DNA of 64,000 bases from Thiomicrospira sp. WB1. GTDB lineage: Bacteria > Pseudomonadota > Gammaproteobacteria > Thiomicrospirales > Thiomicrospiraceae. Positions 18,710 to 27,014 of the stretch are shown here, piece by piece. The translations under genes were made by a program, and so were the position numbers. The stretch covers positions 496,001 to 560,000 of the forward strand of contig NZ_LQBN01000002.1 in NCBI RefSeq assembly GCF_001507535.1. Direction: 5' to 3'. Within the stretch, counting starts at the first letter, position 1. Every line of letters begins with the position of its first letter. The notes under the pieces were generated by a model. It was not told the DNA's origin. It saw only the letters and a list, made by a program, of their open reading frames with translations, and ran no database searches.

Positions 18710-19243
18710 ATGTTCTCAATTCAACCGATGGACCCGCCGACGTATCGACGCAAAACCCGAAACGCCACCCTGATCATTATGGCGATGTTCATTGTCATCG
18801 GCATGATCACCGCTACCACGTTTGTGGAATATTTAAAGCCTTATAACAACAACCTGATTGTTCTGAACATTCTGGGCGCTTTGCTGGGATTGGTGATCAC
18901 CTTTTTCATTGTGAAATGGTTTTTTGCCGACAAACCCTGGATGCAGGAAGTGATGTATGCCTGGCGGCTCAAGCGCAACCTGATGAAAATCTCAAACGCG
19001 CATGAAACGCTGCAGGAAGCAGCCACAAACGGTGACACGCAAGCGATGAAAATCCTTCGCTTTTATCACCTGGGGCTGACACAGATGCACAAACTGGAAA
19101 ACAATTACCACGCTCTGACCGACCTCAAAGCCGAAAAAGAAGAACTGGAAAAACAAATGCAGGCCGCATCACTGGACCTGGACCAGGCTCGCTTTGACGC
19201 GGATCAACTTCGCCCTTACCTGACGAAACAAACCGACGAATAA
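18710..19243 (+). CDS. DUF3087-like inner-membrane protein
   Basis: A 177-residue protein with two hydrophobic helices ([14 protein letters not shown] and [17 protein letters not shown]) and a helical, charged C-terminal cytoplasmic domain with coiled-coil character ([20 protein letters not shown]). The layout, with an N-terminal [15 protein letters not shown], agrees with the uncharacterised DUF3087 family of gammaproteobacteria. AAAGGACG lies ahead of the ATG. The function is unknown. Confidence 0.75.
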   Translation: MFSIQPMDPPTYRRKTRNATLIIMAMFIVIGMITATTFVEYLKPYNNNLIVLNILGALLGLVITFFIVKWFFADKPWMQEVMYAWRLKRNLMKISNAHETLQEAATNGDTQAMKILRFYHLGLTQMHKLENNYHALTDLKAEKEELEKQMQAASLDLDQARFDADQLRPYLTKQTDE

Positions 19244-19257
19244 ATGGCCGTTCGCGT

Positions 19258-19455
19258 TTAGATGTCATCAAACCAGCGCATTTTGCTGGTCGCACACGCA
19301 CTGTTGCCATAGGCCTTGTCCCAGTCTATGGTTTTAAAAAACCAGATTCGGGTAAACCACTGACTGAAGGTCACACGCGCGTTGGGATCCCCGGAAAAAC
19401 TGTAACAACTGGTGAAATTTTCATTGGTGCCTAAATACGTCTTTTGTAGGAACTG
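19258..19455 (-). pseudogene. C-terminal remnant of an unknown protein
   Basis: An open minus-strand frame of 65 codons ends in TAA at 19260-19258. It contains a protein-like segment (FSGDPNARVTFSQW, TRIWFFKTIDWDKAYGN, MRWFDDI), rich in Trp and Phe and with two Cys. No ATG, GTG or TTG start is in frame, and the frame is closed upstream by a TGA within an inverted repeat. This suggests the 3' end of a gene whose 5' part is lost, next to a tRNA pair. I cannot name the parent family. Chance openness is possible. Confidence 0.4.
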
Positions 19456-19472
19456 TCATTCTAATGACAGTT
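19451..19472. repeat. 10-bp inverted repeat with 2-bp spacer
   Basis: AACTGTCATT and AATGACAGTT are perfect arms separated by CT. It coincides with the 5' limit of the broken reading frame. It resembles an operator or an element end, but no gene is positioned to be controlled by it. Confidence 0.6.
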
Positions 19473-19661
19473 GGCCAGCAAATGATTATTTTCAGGTGTT
19501 GCGGTCATTATCTGCATTCAGAATATCGAAATATTCCCCCACAGGACATTACCTTGTTACCCTTCACAGCCATCATCGAATGATGCAACAATTATGATAA
19601 GGATTTTTACAAAAAAAGCGTGATTTTGCGATTTTTTCGTAGAGAAATACAGAAAAGAGAA
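19473..19661. other. A/T-rich stretch without genes
   Basis: Together with the remnant this makes the longest gene-free stretch in the window (19244-19661). It holds a short CATCAT/ATGATG repeat near 19571 and a run of seven A at 19612, and is visibly more A/T-rich than its surroundings. I see no supported gene in it. Confidence 0.5.
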
Positions 19662-19738
19662 TGGTACGACTGAGTGGATTCGAACCACCGACCTCCACCA
19701 TGTCAAGGTGGCGCTCTAACCAACTGAGCTACAGTCGT
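19662..19738 (-). tRNA. tRNA-Val (anticodon GAC)
   Basis: Cloverleaf on the minus strand: acceptor ACGACTG/CAGTCGT, D arm with GCTC...GAGC, anticodon stem CCACC/GGTGG with loop TTGACAT giving GAC, and T loop TTCGAAT. Discriminator A and a genomically encoded CCA are included in the coordinates. Confidence 0.93.
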
Positions 19739-19754
19739 ATAACAGAATTTGGAT

Positions 19755-19841
19755 TGGTACCAGTGGGCGGACTCGAACCGCCACGCCGATTAAGGCATCG
19801 GATTTTGAATCCGACGTGTCTACCAATTTCACCACACTGGC
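19755..19841 (-). tRNA. tRNA-Leu (anticodon CAA)
   Basis: Class II tRNA on the minus strand: acceptor GCCAGTG/CACTGGT, anticodon stem TCGGA/TCCGA with loop TTCAAAA giving CAA, a long variable arm (about 15 bases) and T loop TTCGAGT. CCA is encoded. It lies 16 bases upstream of tRNA-Val, so both are probably processed from one transcript. Confidence 0.93.
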
Positions 19842-19923
19842 TTGATCATTCCGTTAGGAATGCGCGCATTATAGGGAGCGACAGCACGCAAGTCAACCGT
19901 TTCTGAGGTTTTTTGACATTCGC

Positions 19924-21135
19924 TCAATCCAGTTTTGAGCGAATGTCCTGAACGCGACGCACCCAGGGTGAAATGTCAAATTGCTGTTTGTAACGTTCGG
20001 CCGCCTGGTCGGCTTCATTGCGGTTGTCATACCCCCCACTGAGCAACACAAAGTAGGTTTCGCCATTGCGTAACAGCGGTACCACTTTGGCGCCTTGCAA
20101 GCCCTTTTGTTCCATCAAGCGTTCGACCGAACGCTGATTCGACATGCTCGCCAACTGCAGCGTGTAGTGCTGATCCGGCAGTTCTTTCAGCCAGCGAATA
20201 GGCTCGGGCTCGGAAGATTGATTGGTGGGCGCCTGTTCTTTTTTGGGCGCCTGGGGCGCTGTCGGATTACTGGGCTGACCCACAAGGCGGATCACAGGCT
20301 GGTCCAAGCGGGAAACTTTGGGCGATTGAGGCTCGGCCACCGTCGCTTCCTGATTGTCTGTCTCTGACGGTTTTTTTTCTGGTTTTGATTGCTCAGAGGT
20401 GGCCGGTACAGAGGCCTGTGCCCCCGCCTGACCATTCAGGCGATCAATCAGTGTCGCCAGTTTGTGATCGATCCCCTGGGTGTACTCTTTCAGTTTTTGC
20501 TCCAACACCGCAATGGTCACCACCTGATCCGACCCGCTCAAGGTTTGCGATGCCGAGCGCTGCCCAGTCGGTGAAGCGTTTGCTTGTGGCTGGCGGGCCA
20601 GCGCTTGATCCAACCCCTGCTGGGTTGCTTTGAGTTGCTTTACCTCTTGTTCCAGGGTGGCAACCTGCTCCTGCAACTGTGTAAACACCTCTGACTGCCC
20701 GCCTGTGGCTGCGGCTTTTTCCACATCCGCCACTTTGACTTCCAATGCGGCCAGGCGGTCACGGGAACTGTCAACGGAACTGACCACTTTTTGCAATTCA
20801 TTATGAATGCTGGTGTAGCCGATATAGAGCACGCCCAGAATGGTAAACAGCAGTGAGAGCATGATCACCACGCCAAAAAACGACACCTTTTGGCTTTTGG
20901 TGCGTTGACTGGCGCGGGAAGGCGATGACTGGGGTTTGTTTTCTCGACTCGGCATAACATCCTCTGCGGCTTGAAGCCAATCACTTAATGAATGTTCCGG
21001 CTGGCCCTGAGCAGAACCGCCACTCCCGGCGGTCAAGGCCGGACCTCGATCGGACGAACGCTGCTGAGCCTGATCTTCGATGGCTTTGAGCAGTTCTGCC
21101 CGCTCTTTTTCAAATTCGGAAATGGTTTGCGCCAT
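19924..21135 (-). CDS. SPOR-domain membrane protein
   Basis: A 403-residue bitopic protein. It has a cytoplasmic N-terminus with an acidic helix, one membrane helix (FFGVVIMLSLLFTILGVLYIG), a periplasmic coiled coil (about residues 115-180), a Pro/Gln-rich linker, and a C-terminal SPOR domain (about residues 330-400: HYTLQLASMSNQRSVERLM, YFVLLSGGYDNRNEADQA). SPOR domains bind glycan strands stripped of stem peptides at division sites, so a septal role is likely. The tRNA pair lies downstream. Confidence 0.85.
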   Translation of the reverse strand: MAQTISEFEKERAELLKAIEDQAQQRSSDRGPALTAGSGGSAQGQPEHSLSDWLQAAEDVMPSRENKPQSSPSRASQRTKSQKVSFFGVVIMLSLLFTILGVLYIGYTSIHNELQKVVSSVDSSRDRLAALEVKVADVEKAAATGGQSEVFTQLQEQVATLEQEVKQLKATQQGLDQALARQPQANASPTGQRSASQTLSGSDQVVTIAVLEQKLKEYTQGIDHKLATLIDRLNGQAGAQASVPATSEQSKPEKKPSETDNQEATVAEPQSPKVSRLDQPVIRLVGQPSNPTAPQAPKKEQAPTNQSSEPEPIRWLKELPDQHYTLQLASMSNQRSVERLMEQKGLQGAKVVPLLRNGETYFVLLSGGYDNRNEADQAAERYKQQFDISPWVRRVQDIRSKLD

Positions 21136-21267
21136 GCTTTGTGCTCAGGTCACGCCAATCAGGGGTTGCAAATATAGCCAAACATCGGCCAGCTTTAAGC
21201 TTTATCACTTCAAGTTATTGTAGAATGTTGACTGGCAATTGCAAAGCGAAGTTTACAGGAATTGATC

Positions 21268-21405
21268 ATGCACAACATCGGGATGGAAGAAGTCGGATCA
21301 GCGCTGCTGCTGACACTGGGATTTGTCGGCGTCAGCGCACTTGTGGTCGCCCTGGTGGTCTGGGGGCTCTACAAAGCCTTCAAAAACCGTGACGAGTCAC
21401 GTTAA
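21268..21405 (+). CDS. Small single-helix membrane protein (45 aa)
   Basis: The ATG at 21268 has AGGA 8 bases before it. The product is 45 residues: a short acidic N-terminus, one membrane helix (LLLTLGFVGVSALVVALVVW) and a basic tail (YKAFKNRDESR). It is divergent from the SPOR gene, and its stop overlaps the end of the convergent MATE gene by 4 bases. No function is recognised; its size and layout resemble small subunits or regulators of membrane complexes. Confidence 0.55.
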   Translation: MHNIGMEEVGSALLLTLGFVGVSALVVALVVWGLYKAFKNRDESR

Positions 21406-22805
21406 ACCAACACCCCTTTTTTGACCAGGCCTGCTTTCAGATGCCAGAGTTTCCACTGCAGCAGACCTGCGGCCAGAATCAACCCGAACACGATCCCCAG
21501 CCAGAAGCCTCCCACGCCCTGCGGCGGCAGCCACCAGTCGGTAAAGGCCATAATGTAACCGCCGCCCATGCCCAGCCCCCAATAACTGACAAAGGTGACC
21601 AGCATGGTGGTTTTCGTATGATGCAACCCTCTGAGAATCCCGGCCGACGTCACCTGAATGGCATCAAACACCTGATAAGCCGCCGCCAGCAGCAGAAGCC
21701 ACAATGCGATCGCTATCACGGCCGGGTCCTGGGTGTAAAAAGCCGCAATCTGCTCACGCGCACTGAAGGTCACCAGCGCCACCACGCTGCTGAATAGCAC
21801 CGCAACCGCCAGTCCGGTACGCACACTCAAGCGCATGGCGGTCAAACTGCCTTGCCCGAATGCGGTGCCCACCCGAACCGTGACCGCCAGCGACAGACTT
21901 AACGGAATCATAAACGCCATGGAGGTGTAGCTCATCACCACCTGATTGGCGGCAATCACCTCCGTTCCCAGTTTGGCAATGAACACGGCAATCAAACTGA
22001 ACAGCGTGACTTCGAACAAAAGCGCGAGCATATTGGGCACACCCAGTGACAGAATGTCCGCCATGCCTTGACGCCAGCGATAACGAAACCAGTCACTGGC
22101 CTGCCAGGCGGTGAGCGGACGTGTTTTGGGGTGGCGGCGCACAAACCAGATGCCAACCCCGAGCATGCCCCACATAACCAGTGTGGAAGCGATACCACAC
22201 CCGGCGGCACCAAACGCCGGAACGGGCCCCCAGCCATAAATAAACACCGCATTCAACGGAACATTCACAAGCAATGCGAGCACACTGATTGCCATAGTGG
22301 GCCAGGTGAGAGACAGTCCTTCCCAGAAAAAACGCAACGCCAGATAAAGCGCCAGGCCCGGCAGGCCAAGGGCGACATAGATCAGATAATCCTGAGTCAG
22401 TTGATAAACGCTGGGCGACAACGACAGTTGATCCAACACCCATTGCGGTTGCATCAACACCACCATGGCCAACAGTCCGAGCGGCACGGACAACCAGAGC
22501 CCCTGTTGCAAATAACGCCGGATCGCAGTTGGATCATCCTGACCAAAACGTTTGGAAACCAAGGGGGTCAGCGCAAGCAAAATACCCATCGGCACCATCA
22601 GGACCGGGAACATCAAGCTCGATCCCAGACCGATGGCTGCTAGATCATCCGTGCCCACATGCCCCGACATCACCGTGTCAATCACACCCAGCCCGGTGAT
22701 CGCCAACTGAGCAATCAAAATCGGCACCGCCAACTTGAGCAGCACCCGTGCCTCCAGCGCGTAGCCGGCCCAGGTCAGCTTTTGCGCTTCGGCCTCGGCC
22801 TGCAT
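21402..22805 (-). CDS. MATE-family multidrug efflux transporter (NorM-like)
   Basis: A 467-residue protein with twelve hydrophobic helices in two homologous halves. LAVPILIAQLAITGLGVIDTVMSG at the start of the first half (quoted: AQLAITGLGVIDTVMSG) and MIPLSLSLAVTVRVGTAFGQG in the second are typical of NorM-type sodium- or proton-driven drug/cation antiporters. The start codon overlaps the stop of the small membrane gene upstream (TGATG), giving an operon nudF - membrane protein - MATE. Confidence 0.9.
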   Translation of the reverse strand: MQAEAEAQKLTWAGYALEARVLLKLAVPILIAQLAITGLGVIDTVMSGHVGTDDLAAIGLGSSLMFPVLMVPMGILLALTPLVSKRFGQDDPTAIRRYLQQGLWLSVPLGLLAMVVLMQPQWVLDQLSLSPSVYQLTQDYLIYVALGLPGLALYLALRFFWEGLSLTWPTMAISVLALLVNVPLNAVFIYGWGPVPAFGAAGCGIASTLVMWGMLGVGIWFVRRHPKTRPLTAWQASDWFRYRWRQGMADILSLGVPNMLALLFEVTLFSLIAVFIAKLGTEVIAANQVVMSYTSMAFMIPLSLSLAVTVRVGTAFGQGSLTAMRLSVRTGLAVAVLFSSVVALVTFSAREQIAAFYTQDPAVIAIALWLLLLAAAYQVFDAIQVTSAGILRGLHHTKTTMLVTFVSYWGLGMGGGYIMAFTDWWLPPQGVGGFWLGIVFGLILAAGLLQWKLWHLKAGLVKKGVLV

Positions 22806-23188
22806 CAGTCTTTCTTGTCGGATTCGTTCGAATCGCCCCTGGAAGAGGGTGGCTCTTTTTGCCAGGCCTGGTGTAAGGACTCGGGCATGTCATCCGACAA
22901 TTGCTCCGCGCTGTCAGGGAGCATTTCGATCGCTTGCGGCCATAAAAAAATCAACAGCAATTTAAGCACCCAATAAATCATGGCGTATATCACCACCGCA
23001 AAGATCAACACCACCGGCAATCCCAGCAGCAGATCCACAAACAACGCCTGACCGCTTAATACGGTCTGCCAAAACGCTTTTTGAATAAAGGCAAAATGCA
23101 ACCAGTACACCACGCCCGACAAACTGACCAACAAAACCCCGATGTGCCAGGGCGACAGAATCCGACTGTTACGAAACAAACAAAACAT
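22805..23188 (-). CDS. Small membrane protein of unknown function
   Basis: A 127-residue protein with two or three hydrophobic segments (ILSPWHIGVLLVSLSGVVYW, FVDLLLGLPVVLIFAVVIYAM) and a hydrophilic acidic C-terminus. The ATG at 23188, seven bases past the nudF stop with AGGGTGA before it, is preferred; a GTG two codons upstream is possible. The tail contains CCAGGCCTGGT read as Gln-Ala-Trp. It is translationally coupled to the MATE gene. No family is recognised. Confidence 0.6.
   Translation of the reverse strand: MFCLFRNSRILSPWHIGVLLVSLSGVVYWLHFAFIQKAFWQTVLSGQALFVDLLLGLPVVLIFAVVIYAMIYWVLKLLLIFLWPQAIEMLPDSAEQLSDDMPESLHQAWQKEPPSSRGDSNESDKKD
22862..22872. repeat. Near-exact iterated palindrome (11 of 12)
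   Basis: GCCAGGCCTGGT in the small membrane-protein gene; only the first base differs from the exact motif. Read as Gln-Ala-Trp on the minus strand. Confidence 0.75.
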
Positions 23189-23195
23189 ATTCACC

Positions 23196-23828
23196 CTAAC
23201 GGCGTGGCGCCGATTCCTCCAGACGTTGAAAAAACAACCACTGCAAAGCCACAATGGTACTGGCGACATTAAAGCGCCCCGAACGCAGCCGGTCTTCCGC
23301 CTGCTCAAACTTCATCGGTACCAGTCGAATGTCTTCGTGCTCCTCTTTTGCCCCCGCCAGTGCAGGCAACTCGGAAAAATCAATTTCCGCCGCATATAGA
23401 TGCAAAACTTCATCGCTGCCGCCCGGGCTGGGGTAGAACTGACAGACGTATTCAAAGTCCTGCACCGTCACCCCGGCTTCTTCCTGCGTTTCGCGCGCGC
23501 ATGCCTGCTGCGCTGATTCACCCGAATCGATCATGCCTGCCACCGGTTCCAGCAACCAGGCTTTTTCCGACTGATGTCGGGCGTGCTTCAGGGCGCCAGC
23601 GCGACATTGCTCGATCAAGAGAACCTGACGTGACGCACAATCATAGAGCAACACCAGAACCGCCTGACCTCGCCCGAACAATTCACGTTCCAACGTCTCT
23701 GACCAACCCCCTTGAAAACGCTGGTGCTGAAATCGCACACGATCAATCCGAAAGAATCCTTCAAAGGCGGGTTCAATCGACTCGATGCGCAAACGATACT
23801 GAAATGGGTCAGAGCGATTATCCGACAT
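23196..23828 (-). CDS. nudF: ADP-ribose pyrophosphatase, Nudix family
   Basis: A 210-residue enzyme. The Nudix box G-x5-E-x7-RE-x2-EE-x-G is complete in GMIDSGESAQQACARETQEEAG (given as GMIDSGESA and ARETQEEAGV). A Pro-rich FYPSPGGSDE loop downstream of the box is characteristic of ADP-ribose pyrophosphatases, which cleave ADP-ribose to AMP and ribose-5-phosphate. The gene overlaps the 3' end of alr by 11 bases. Confidence 0.92.
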   Translation of the reverse strand: MSDNRSDPFQYRLRIESIEPAFEGFFRIDRVRFQHQRFQGGWSETLERELFGRGQAVLVLLYDCASRQVLLIEQCRAGALKHARHQSEKAWLLEPVAGMIDSGESAQQACARETQEEAGVTVQDFEYVCQFYPSPGGSDEVLHLYAAEIDFSELPALAGAKEEHEDIRLVPMKFEQAEDRLRSGRFNVASTIVALQWLFFQRLEESAPRR

Positions 23829-24984
23829 GACTTGTCACTTCCTGCGAGGTTGAGATTAGGGCTGTTTCCGCGACCTGTCGGGGCACTCGCGGGGTGACGC
23901 CACACAATAATTCATAACCGATGGTGCCACACCACTGCGCCACCTCATCCACCGCCAGCCCCTGCCCCCATAAAATGGCGGCATCCCCGACGCTGACCCG
24001 ATCCTGCAAGTCGGTGACGTCCACTGTGATCATATCCATCGACACGCGCCCGACCAGCGGCACCTTGCAACCATGAATCAACACCGGGGTCCCGGAAGGC
24101 GCATGACGGGGGTAACCATCGCCGTAACCAATGGAGACCACCGCAAGCAGGGTTGGGCGTTGCGCCTGCCAGGTCAGACCATAACCGACGCCGCTTCCGG
24201 CCTCGATCCAGCGCAGACGCGTGACTTCGGCCATCAGCGTCATGGTGGGCGCCAATGACGTGCCCGAACGGGCGCTGGCGCCATAGAGCATAATGCCCGG
24301 CCGTACCCAGTCATAATGCGTTTTGGGATACGTTTGAACGCCAGCGGAATTGGCCAGACTGCGCTGCCCGTCGACGGTCTGACTTAATTGATCAAACAGA
24401 GCACACTGTTTTTGGGTAAACATCTGCCCATTGTCTTCATCCGCGCACGCCAAATGCGACATCAGATGCATGGAAATCTCAGCGGGCAACGAGCGCAACC
24501 ATTCCACCACCGTCTCGGCTTCGCCCGGTTCAAATCCCAAACGCTGCATGCCGGTATCAAATTTTAACCACAAATCCAACTCAGGCTGCGTATCGCAGGG
24601 CAGGTCAGCATGCTCAAGCCAGTGTGCCAGCCACTGCAACTGTTCATGGCTGTGCACCACACATTCCAGTCGGTTGCGCCAGATCAGTGGCCATTCCTGC
24701 CATGAAAACACACCTTCGAGCACCACAATCGGGTGCTCGCAGCCCGCCTCTCTCAAGCGCAAGGCTTCATCCAGACAGGCCACGCCAAACCCATCGGCTT
24801 GCTTCAAGAACTCCGCGACGCGCTCAAGCCCATGGCCATAGCCATCGGCCTTGATCACGGCCCAGACATTGGATTGCCCCACCCGCTCCCGCACACGGGC
24901 CAAATTGTGCGCAAAGGCCGGAGGGTGAATCACCGCCCGCACCGGACGAAATTGCGTGATGGTCAGGGCTTCAGTAGTACTCAT
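23818..24984 (-). CDS. alr: Alanine racemase
   Basis: A PLP enzyme interconverting L- and D-alanine for peptidoglycan. PLP Lys45 is in AVIKADGYGHG, the catalytic Tyr is in GVGYGLTW, and GRVSMDMITVDVT is the conserved C-terminal strand. The frame stays open far upstream into dnaB, but the ATG at 24984, overlapping the dnaB end by 14 bases, gives 388 residues and a normal N-terminus. The order dnaB-alr is conserved in gammaproteobacteria. nudF follows with overlap. Confidence 0.95.
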   Translation of the reverse strand: MSTTEALTITQFRPVRAVIHPPAFAHNLARVRERVGQSNVWAVIKADGYGHGLERVAEFLKQADGFGVACLDEALRLREAGCEHPIVVLEGVFSWQEWPLIWRNRLECVVHSHEQLQWLAHWLEHADLPCDTQPELDLWLKFDTGMQRLGFEPGEAETVVEWLRSLPAEISMHLMSHLACADEDNGQMFTQKQCALFDQLSQTVDGQRSLANSAGVQTYPKTHYDWVRPGIMLYGASARSGTSLAPTMTLMAEVTRLRWIEAGSGVGYGLTWQAQRPTLLAVVSIGYGDGYPRHAPSGTPVLIHGCKVPLVGRVSMDMITVDVTDLQDRVSVGDAAILWGQGLAVDEVAQWCGTIGYELLCGVTPRVPRQVAETALISTSQEVTSHVG

Positions 24985-26413
24985 CGGCTTGATCGTCCAT
25001 GGCCGTAAAGTTTTCAAATCGAGTGTAGTGGCCGAGGAAGGCCAGTGGAATATTGGCCAGCGCCCCGTTACGATGCTTGCCCAGAATGATTTCGGCTTTG
25101 CCTTTGTCGGCCGAGTCCGGGTTATAAACTTCATCGCGATAGATAAAAATAATCAGATCCGCATCCTGCTCAATCGCGCCGGATTCACGCAAGTCGGCCA
25201 TTTTAGGGCGTTTGTCCGGTCGTTGTTCCAGGTTACGACTCAATTGCGACAACGCCACCACCGGCACATTGATTTCCTTGGCAATGGCTTTGAGGCCTCG
25301 GGAAATCTCGGAAATTTCATTCACTCGGTTATCGGTCTGAATCGAGCCGCGCATCAACTGCAGATAATCCACCACGATCATGCCCAGTCCGGTGACAAAT
25401 TCGTGCGGTTCGCGCGACCCGTCCAGCACACTGGGGTGCTGTTCCGCTTCTTTGAGTTGCTGATCACGCACGTCTTTGTCAATGCGACGCACCCGGGCGC
25501 GCAGATCATTGATCATCAGCGCAGGCGTGTCATCAATAAAAATTTTGGCCTGCGACATCTGATTCATGGCAAGGGTAATCTTGCCCCAGTCCTCGTCTTC
25601 CAGCGCGTTCCCCTTACGGATCTTTTCCGCATCCACGCGACCGACCGAACTGAACATTCGCATGACCAGCTGCTCCCCGGGCATTTCCATACTGAACACC
25701 GCCACCGGGGCTTTTTCCTTGATGGCCACGTTCTCAGCCATATTCATACAGAAGGACGTTTTCCCCATCGACGGACGTCCGGCCACAATCACCAGGTCGC
25801 CCTTCTGAAGACCGGACGTGACTTCATCAAACTCACTCCAGCTGGTGGCCAGACCGGTAATGCCGTCACTGTCCATACGCTGCTGCAAGGTCACCAGTGC
25901 GTCATTAAGCAAATGCTTGATGGTTTGATAATCACGTTGATTGCCACTGCCCTGCTCGGCGATTTTCAGTATGCGGCTTTCAGCCGCATCCAAAATGGCC
26001 GTGACCTCTTTTCCTTGCGGAAAATAGCTCTGTTCGCTGATTTCGTTGGAGGCCTGAATCAGGGCACGTAGAATCGATTTGTCACGCACCACCTGCGCAT
26101 AAAAGGTAATGTTGGCGGCGCCGGGAGTGTTGTCCACCAATTCCATCAGATAGCTTTTGCCACCAATGGTTTCCAGCTCTCCGCTGGCTTGCAACTGGGC
26201 AATCACAGTCACCAGATCAAAGGGTTTTTCAGCCTGACTCAATGCCAGAATGCTTTCAAACACTCGCTGATGCTGCTGAGTATAAAAATCCGAGGGCGTG
26301 AGAATACCGCTGACATCCGTAAGCTTGTCGTTGTCCAACAACAAACCGCCGATCACAGACTGTTCGGCATCAATGGAGTGGGGAGGGGTTTTAAATTCAG
26401 GCGACTGACTCAT
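24971..26413 (-). CDS. dnaB: Replicative DNA helicase DnaB
   Basis: A 480-residue hexameric 5'-3' helicase of the replication fork. The N-terminal DnaG-binding domain (PHSIDAEQSVIGGLL) is followed by the RecA-like motor with Walker A GRPSMGKTS at 212-220 and Walker B MIVVDYLQLM at about 345-354. Between the conserved RARVRRI and Walker B there are about 33 residues where E. coli has about 9, a charged insertion at 312-343. The gene sits after the rplI terminator and is translationally overlapped by alr. Confidence 0.96.
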   Translation of the reverse strand: MSQSPEFKTPPHSIDAEQSVIGGLLLDNDKLTDVSGILTPSDFYTQQHQRVFESILALSQAEKPFDLVTVIAQLQASGELETIGGKSYLMELVDNTPGAANITFYAQVVRDKSILRALIQASNEISEQSYFPQGKEVTAILDAAESRILKIAEQGSGNQRDYQTIKHLLNDALVTLQQRMDSDGITGLATSWSEFDEVTSGLQKGDLVIVAGRPSMGKTSFCMNMAENVAIKEKAPVAVFSMEMPGEQLVMRMFSSVGRVDAEKIRKGNALEDEDWGKITLAMNQMSQAKIFIDDTPALMINDLRARVRRIDKDVRDQQLKEAEQHPSVLDGSREPHEFVTGLGMIVVDYLQLMRGSIQTDNRVNEISEISRGLKAIAKEINVPVVALSQLSRNLEQRPDKRPKMADLRESGAIEQDADLIIFIYRDEVYNPDSADKGKAEIILGKHRNGALANIPLAFLGHYTRFENFTAMDDQADEYY

Positions 26414-26472
26414 AATCGGCCATTATAACCAGTCCATACAAGACTTGCTTGCCCAAAAAAACAAACGTGCAT

Positions 26473-26500
26473 AAAAAAAGCGAGGCAGTACCTCGCTTTT
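26473..26500 (-). terminator. Rho-independent terminator after rplI
   Basis: Minus-strand stem AGCGAGG/CCTCGCT (26497-26491 with 26485-26479), 5-base loop, then seven T. It ends the rpsF-rpsR-DUF2232-rplI unit, so dnaB needs its own promoter within 26414-26472. Confidence 0.92.
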
Positions 26501-26524
26501 GATCACAACCGAATGGTGGCGTGA

Positions 26525-26974
26525 TTATTCTGCGGCTTTGACGTCCACCGTGATGGAAGCCACCACATCGGAGTGCAAATCCACATCAAACTCGAAAGTG
26601 CCGACAAAGCGCACAGGCCCTTCCGGCATACGAATCTGTTTGCGTTCCACTTCAAAACCAGCTTTGTTCAGCGCGTCAGCAATGTCTGCCGTGCCCACAG
26701 AACCAAACAGTTTGCCTTCGTCACCGGCGACCATCTCAATGGTCACAACCGTGCCATTCATCTGCTCGTAGGTGCTCTGTGCAGCGGCCAGAACTTCCGC
26801 CGCCTGTTTTTCCAACTCGGCACGACGCGCTTCAAACTCTGCCACATTTTCTTTGGTGGCTGGCTTGGCTTTGCCTTGGGGAATCAAAAAGTTACGGGCG
26901 TACCCGGCTTTGACCGCAACCTGGTCGCCCAAGCCACCCAGGTTTTGAATTTTTTCCAATAAAATCACATTCAT
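26525..26974 (-). CDS. rplI: 50S ribosomal protein L9
   Basis: 149 residues, the family's usual length. The N-terminal domain begins [19 protein letters not shown] with [16 protein letters not shown], the 23S rRNA-binding signature; a long connecting helix and the C-terminal domain follow. It is the last gene of the ribosomal unit before the terminator. Confidence 0.98.
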   Translation of the reverse strand: MNVILLEKIQNLGGLGDQVAVKAGYARNFLIPQGKAKPATKENVAEFEARRAELEKQAAEVLAAAQSTYEQMNGTVVTIEMVAGDEGKLFGSVGTADIADALNKAGFEVERKQIRMPEGPVRFVGTFEFDVDLHSDVVASITVDVKAAE

Positions 26975-27001
26975 GGCTACTAAACCTCTAATCTAAAAGT
27001 T

Positions 27002-27013
27002 ACCAGGCCTGGT
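27002..27013. repeat. Iterated palindrome ACCAGGCCTGGT, copy 6 (intergenic)
   Basis: Exact copy two bases past the stop codon of the DUF2232 gene and 27 bases before the rplI start. Confidence 0.9.
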
Positions 27014-27014
27014 C

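Noticed and set aside
19451-19472. LexA binding site
   Set aside because: CTG and CAG are separated by 12 bases, whereas LexA boxes of gammaproteobacteria need 10, and no SOS gene is adjacent.
19412-19597. Plus-strand 61-codon frame in the gap before the tRNA genes
   Set aside because: No ribosome site, no recognisable feature and A/T-driven composition.
24956-26071. Plus-strand open frame of about 371 codons opposite dnaB
   Set aside because: Antisense shadow of dnaB with no domain and no ribosome site.
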